Positions 32,574 through 34,365 of a stretch of 34,365 nt of DNA are shown piece after piece. The notes beneath the pieces are model-generated. The model saw only the letters and a list, made by a program, of their open reading frames with translations. It made no database searches and was not told where the DNA came from. How positions within the stretch are numbered: position 1 is the stretch's first letter; each line of letters opens with the position of its first letter. This DNA is from Deltaproteobacteria bacterium (GTDB lineage: Bacteria; Myxococcota_A; Polyangia; HGW-17; JAJRWW01). Both the position numbers and the translations under genes were made by a program. The stretch spans positions 1 through 34,365 of the forward strand of contig JAOZUO010000084.1 in NCBI GenBank assembly GCA_029938605.1. The letters are read 5' to 3'.

Positions 32574-32993
32574 TTACTCGTCCTTCGGCTCGTTCCACTT
32601 GTCGTCGATGAGCTCCAGCAGGACGCCGTTTACGGCCTTGGGGTGCACGAAGGCGAACTGGCAGTCGCGGAAGTCCCGCAGGCCGCCGATGATGGGGTAG
32701 TCCTGTTCCTTGAGCTCGTCGACGGCCTCGGAGGTCTTGTCCACGTTGAGGCTCACCAGCATGATCCCTTCGCCGCGCTTCTCGATCCACTTGGCCACGT
32801 CCCCGTCAGGTGAGGTGGACTCCATGAGCTCGAAGCCCACGCCGCCCAGAATATATCGGGCCACGCGGATCTTCTCGGGCTCGTCCACGTACTCGTCCTC
32901 GGGCTCCTTGCCCAGGATGGGGGCCCAGACTTTCTTGGCCGCATCCAGGTCCTTCACCGCGATACACAGGTGATCGATCTTGTTGATTTTCAT
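32574..32993 (-). CDS. Methylmalonyl-CoA epimerase-like VOC-fold protein
   Basis: 139 residues, AAGGAG upstream of the ATG at 32993. Family blocks: KIDHLCIAVKDLDAA, GGVGFELMESTSPDGDVAKWIEKRGEGI, FVHPKAVNGVLLELID. Two of the four metal ligands of methylmalonyl-CoA epimerase are clearly kept (His8 and Glu127), and Glu55 lies where Gln or Glu is usual. The His-His pair after GEG(I/L) is replaced by Met78-Leu79, so one ligand is missing. True epimerases interconvert (R)- and (S)-methylmalonyl-CoA. With a ligand lost, this may use another metal site, act on a different substrate, or be non-catalytic. It lies about 11 kb from the operon encoding the methylmalonyl-type mutase. Located 18 bp downstream of a Cys-rich lipoprotein gene, probably on one transcript. 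Confidence 0.8.
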   Translation of the reverse strand: MKINKIDHLCIAVKDLDAAKKVWAPILGKEPEDEYVDEPEKIRVARYILGGVGFELMESTSPDGDVAKWIEKRGEGIMLVSLNVDKTSEAVDELKEQDYPIIGGLRDFRDCQFAFVHPKAVNGVLLELIDDKWNEPKDE

Positions 32994-33011
32994 CTCACTA
33001 TCTCCTTCAGA

Positions 33012-34265
33012 TCAAGGCAAACAGACATCCCCATCCGGACTGTAGAAGTTGTTCTTGCAGGAGTGGTCCGCGCGGGCGCAGTCTGCGGCGTCCTCACATC
33101 CGTCAAGGCACAGGCCCATGTCAGCCATGGTGCCGTTCATGGCGTTTGCGCAGAGTCCATCCCCGGGGCAGACCCCCGTTTGTAGGTTGCATAGGGTGGT
33201 GCAGTACCCGGCCGGGGTGTTAAACCAGCAAGTTGCACTCTGGCAGTCCAGAGGTCCGGTGCAGGTGGCTGCCGTGTCTCCGCCGGTGGACTGCCCTTGA
33301 CACAGTCCGGAGTGGAGGTTGCACTGTCCCGTCTCCGGGCAATCTCCGTCCGCTTCGCATCGGGGGTAACAGAAGGTCTGACCGCTGTACCACGGGTCGA
33401 AGCAAGCGTAGCCCGTCCGACACTCAGAAGAGTCGTCGCAGGTGGGGACGCACAGGTCTGTGCCGCCCAGCGTCGCGCAGTGCCCCTCGCTGCAGGACAG
33501 GGTGGCGCAGTCCTGGGTGCATAAGCCGCCGGGCCAACCGTGGCCGGCTTCCACCCGGCATACTCCGCCGGGGCACTGTTCGTCCTCGGTGCAGGGGCCG
33601 CCAAACGTGCTCAGGCAACCCGATGTGTCGTAGTCCTCGCAGTTGGTTTGGCAGGCCAGAGTCCCGTCCGTGAAGCCCAGAGAGATACAGGTCTCACCCC
33701 CGAGCTCGGCGCCGTCACACCTTTCGACTCCGGCCTCGATCTCGCCGTCACCGCAGCCGGTCAACACCTGACAATCGCTGTCGTCGAGGGCGAGACAGCC
33801 GGTGGCACAGGTGAGCACGCCGTCTCCGAACCCCTGGCTGGCGCAATCCTCATTCCGAAGGTCGGTGGCGTCACAGGCCTCGGCATCATCGGCCACGCCG
33901 TCTCCACAGAAGGGGAGCCGACAGTCTGGTCGACAGGCGTTGGGGATCGTGGCGGAGTTCGCGAGACCATCGTCGCACTCCTCGGAGGGATCCAGCAGCG
34001 CGTTGCCGCAGCCGCCGATACACTCCAGGAGAACGATCTGGCAGTCGTCTCCGCAGGTGATGGTCCCAGACTCGAAGCCAAGGGACACGCAGTCGCGTCC
34101 GGCGAGGTTGGAACCGTCGCACTCCTCCCCCGTCTCGATGATGGAGTTGCCGCAAGAAGCGGTGGCGTCCGACCTGTCTGCGTTGCCAATGGAGAAGTCC
34201 ACCAGGCAACCCCCGACTCCACAGAGCACCATAACTGAACATAGGACCATGCTGATTCTATGCAT
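33012..34265 (-). CDS. Cys-rich repeat lipoprotein (DUF4215-like)
   Basis: 417 residues from the ATG at 34265, where the signal peptide begins (MHRISMVLCSVMVLCGVGGC; lipobox VGGC); a TTG at 34301 would only add a non-hydrophobic extension. Four Myxococcus Cys-rich repeats follow: CGNSIIETGEECDGSNLAG, CGNALLDPSEECDDG, CGDGVADDAEACDATDLRN and CGDGEIEAGVERCDGAELGG, each continuing into C..LGF..G.L.C...C. The C-terminal half has CPGGVCR, CPETGQC and the terminal Cys module (DCQSATCWFN, GYCTTLCNLQTGVCPGDG) shared with the lipoproteins at 8334 and 10812. Likely outer-membrane anchored. The ribosome-binding site is weak. The 100 bp upstream to the window end hold nothing I recognise. Confidence 0.85.
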   Translation of the reverse strand: MHRISMVLCSVMVLCGVGGCLVDFSIGNADRSDATASCGNSIIETGEECDGSNLAGRDCVSLGFESGTITCGDDCQIVLLECIGGCGNALLDPSEECDDGLANSATIPNACRPDCRLPFCGDGVADDAEACDATDLRNEDCASQGFGDGVLTCATGCLALDDSDCQVLTGCGDGEIEAGVERCDGAELGGETCISLGFTDGTLACQTNCEDYDTSGCLSTFGGPCTEDEQCPGGVCRVEAGHGWPGGLCTQDCATLSCSEGHCATLGGTDLCVPTCDDSSECRTGYACFDPWYSGQTFCYPRCEADGDCPETGQCNLHSGLCQGQSTGGDTAATCTGPLDCQSATCWFNTPAGYCTTLCNLQTGVCPGDGLCANAMNGTMADMGLCLDGCEDAADCARADHSCKNNFYSPDGDVCLP

Positions 34266-34365
34266 TTGTCCAAGTATCGGCGGCTGTGGCCTGAGGGTCA
34301 AGTGCGGCGGCGGCCTCGGGTGCCGATCCTCGGAGGGACCTCTCGCCGGATCCCGGTTTGGCGGA

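Overview
The window is GC-rich, gene-dense bacterial DNA. Gene content points to a myxobacterium-like (Myxococcota, formerly deltaproteobacterial) chromosome, probably uncultured. Evidence: four eukaryotic-type Ser/Thr kinases with C-terminal membrane anchors or PEGA-like tails, MopE-type and 'Myxococcus Cys-rich repeat' (DUF4215-like) secreted proteins, several Cys-rich lipoproteins with canonical lipoboxes, and a gingipain-like C25 protease. No rRNA, tRNA, phage or intact insertion sequence was recognised. All assignments are from reading motifs; no database search was run.

Layout. 1-2.9 kb: the 3' part of a MopE-motif secreted protein, convergent with a large lipoprotein. 3.0-6.6 kb (minus): a likely operon of two conserved hypotheticals, a BtpA-family protein, an iron-type alcohol dehydrogenase and a small beta-barrel-like protein. 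6.7-11.7 kb (plus): a surface/signalling module of Ser/Thr kinase, Cys-rich lipoprotein, TPR-PEGA protein and a second Cys-rich lipoprotein. 11.7-13.4 kb (minus): a C25-family cysteine protease lipoprotein. 13.5-21.7 kb (plus): a six-gene, translationally coupled catabolic operon with a good sigma70-like promoter and a perfect dyad at the predicted start site. It encodes an acyl-CoA dehydrogenase, a split B12-dependent acyl-CoA mutase, a molybdenum hydroxylase with an unusual FAD-[2Fe-2S] fusion, and a class III CoA-transferase. 21.8-22.8 kb: another Cys-rich lipoprotein.

22.9-24.35 kb is the only long stretch without a confident intact gene. It holds a transposase zinc-ribbon remnant, a 63-bp tandem array and diverged relatives of its unit; in the relatives a dyad (GTCGC-N16-GCGAC) is kept while a second hairpin changes sequence. 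Then come a tiny two-helix membrane protein (Imm17-like), a SRPBCC-fold protein and a tail-anchored Ser/Thr kinase (minus). 26.7-32.5 kb (plus) is a signalling run: two more Ser/Thr kinases separated by a 156-bp imperfect palindrome, then a hybrid histidine kinase. The window closes with a methylmalonyl-CoA-epimerase-like protein that lacks the usual His-His motif and a Cys-rich lipoprotein (minus).

The best candidate for an undescribed system is the 13.5-21.7 kb operon. CoA activation, molybdenum-dependent redox chemistry, carbon-skeleton rearrangement and alpha,beta-dehydrogenation are co-expressed from one regulated promoter. The mutase keeps the Tyr/Arg pair typical of methylmalonyl-CoA-type (carboxylated) substrates. 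The substrate cannot be named from sequence. The second candidate is the structured repeat family at 23.4-24.1 kb.
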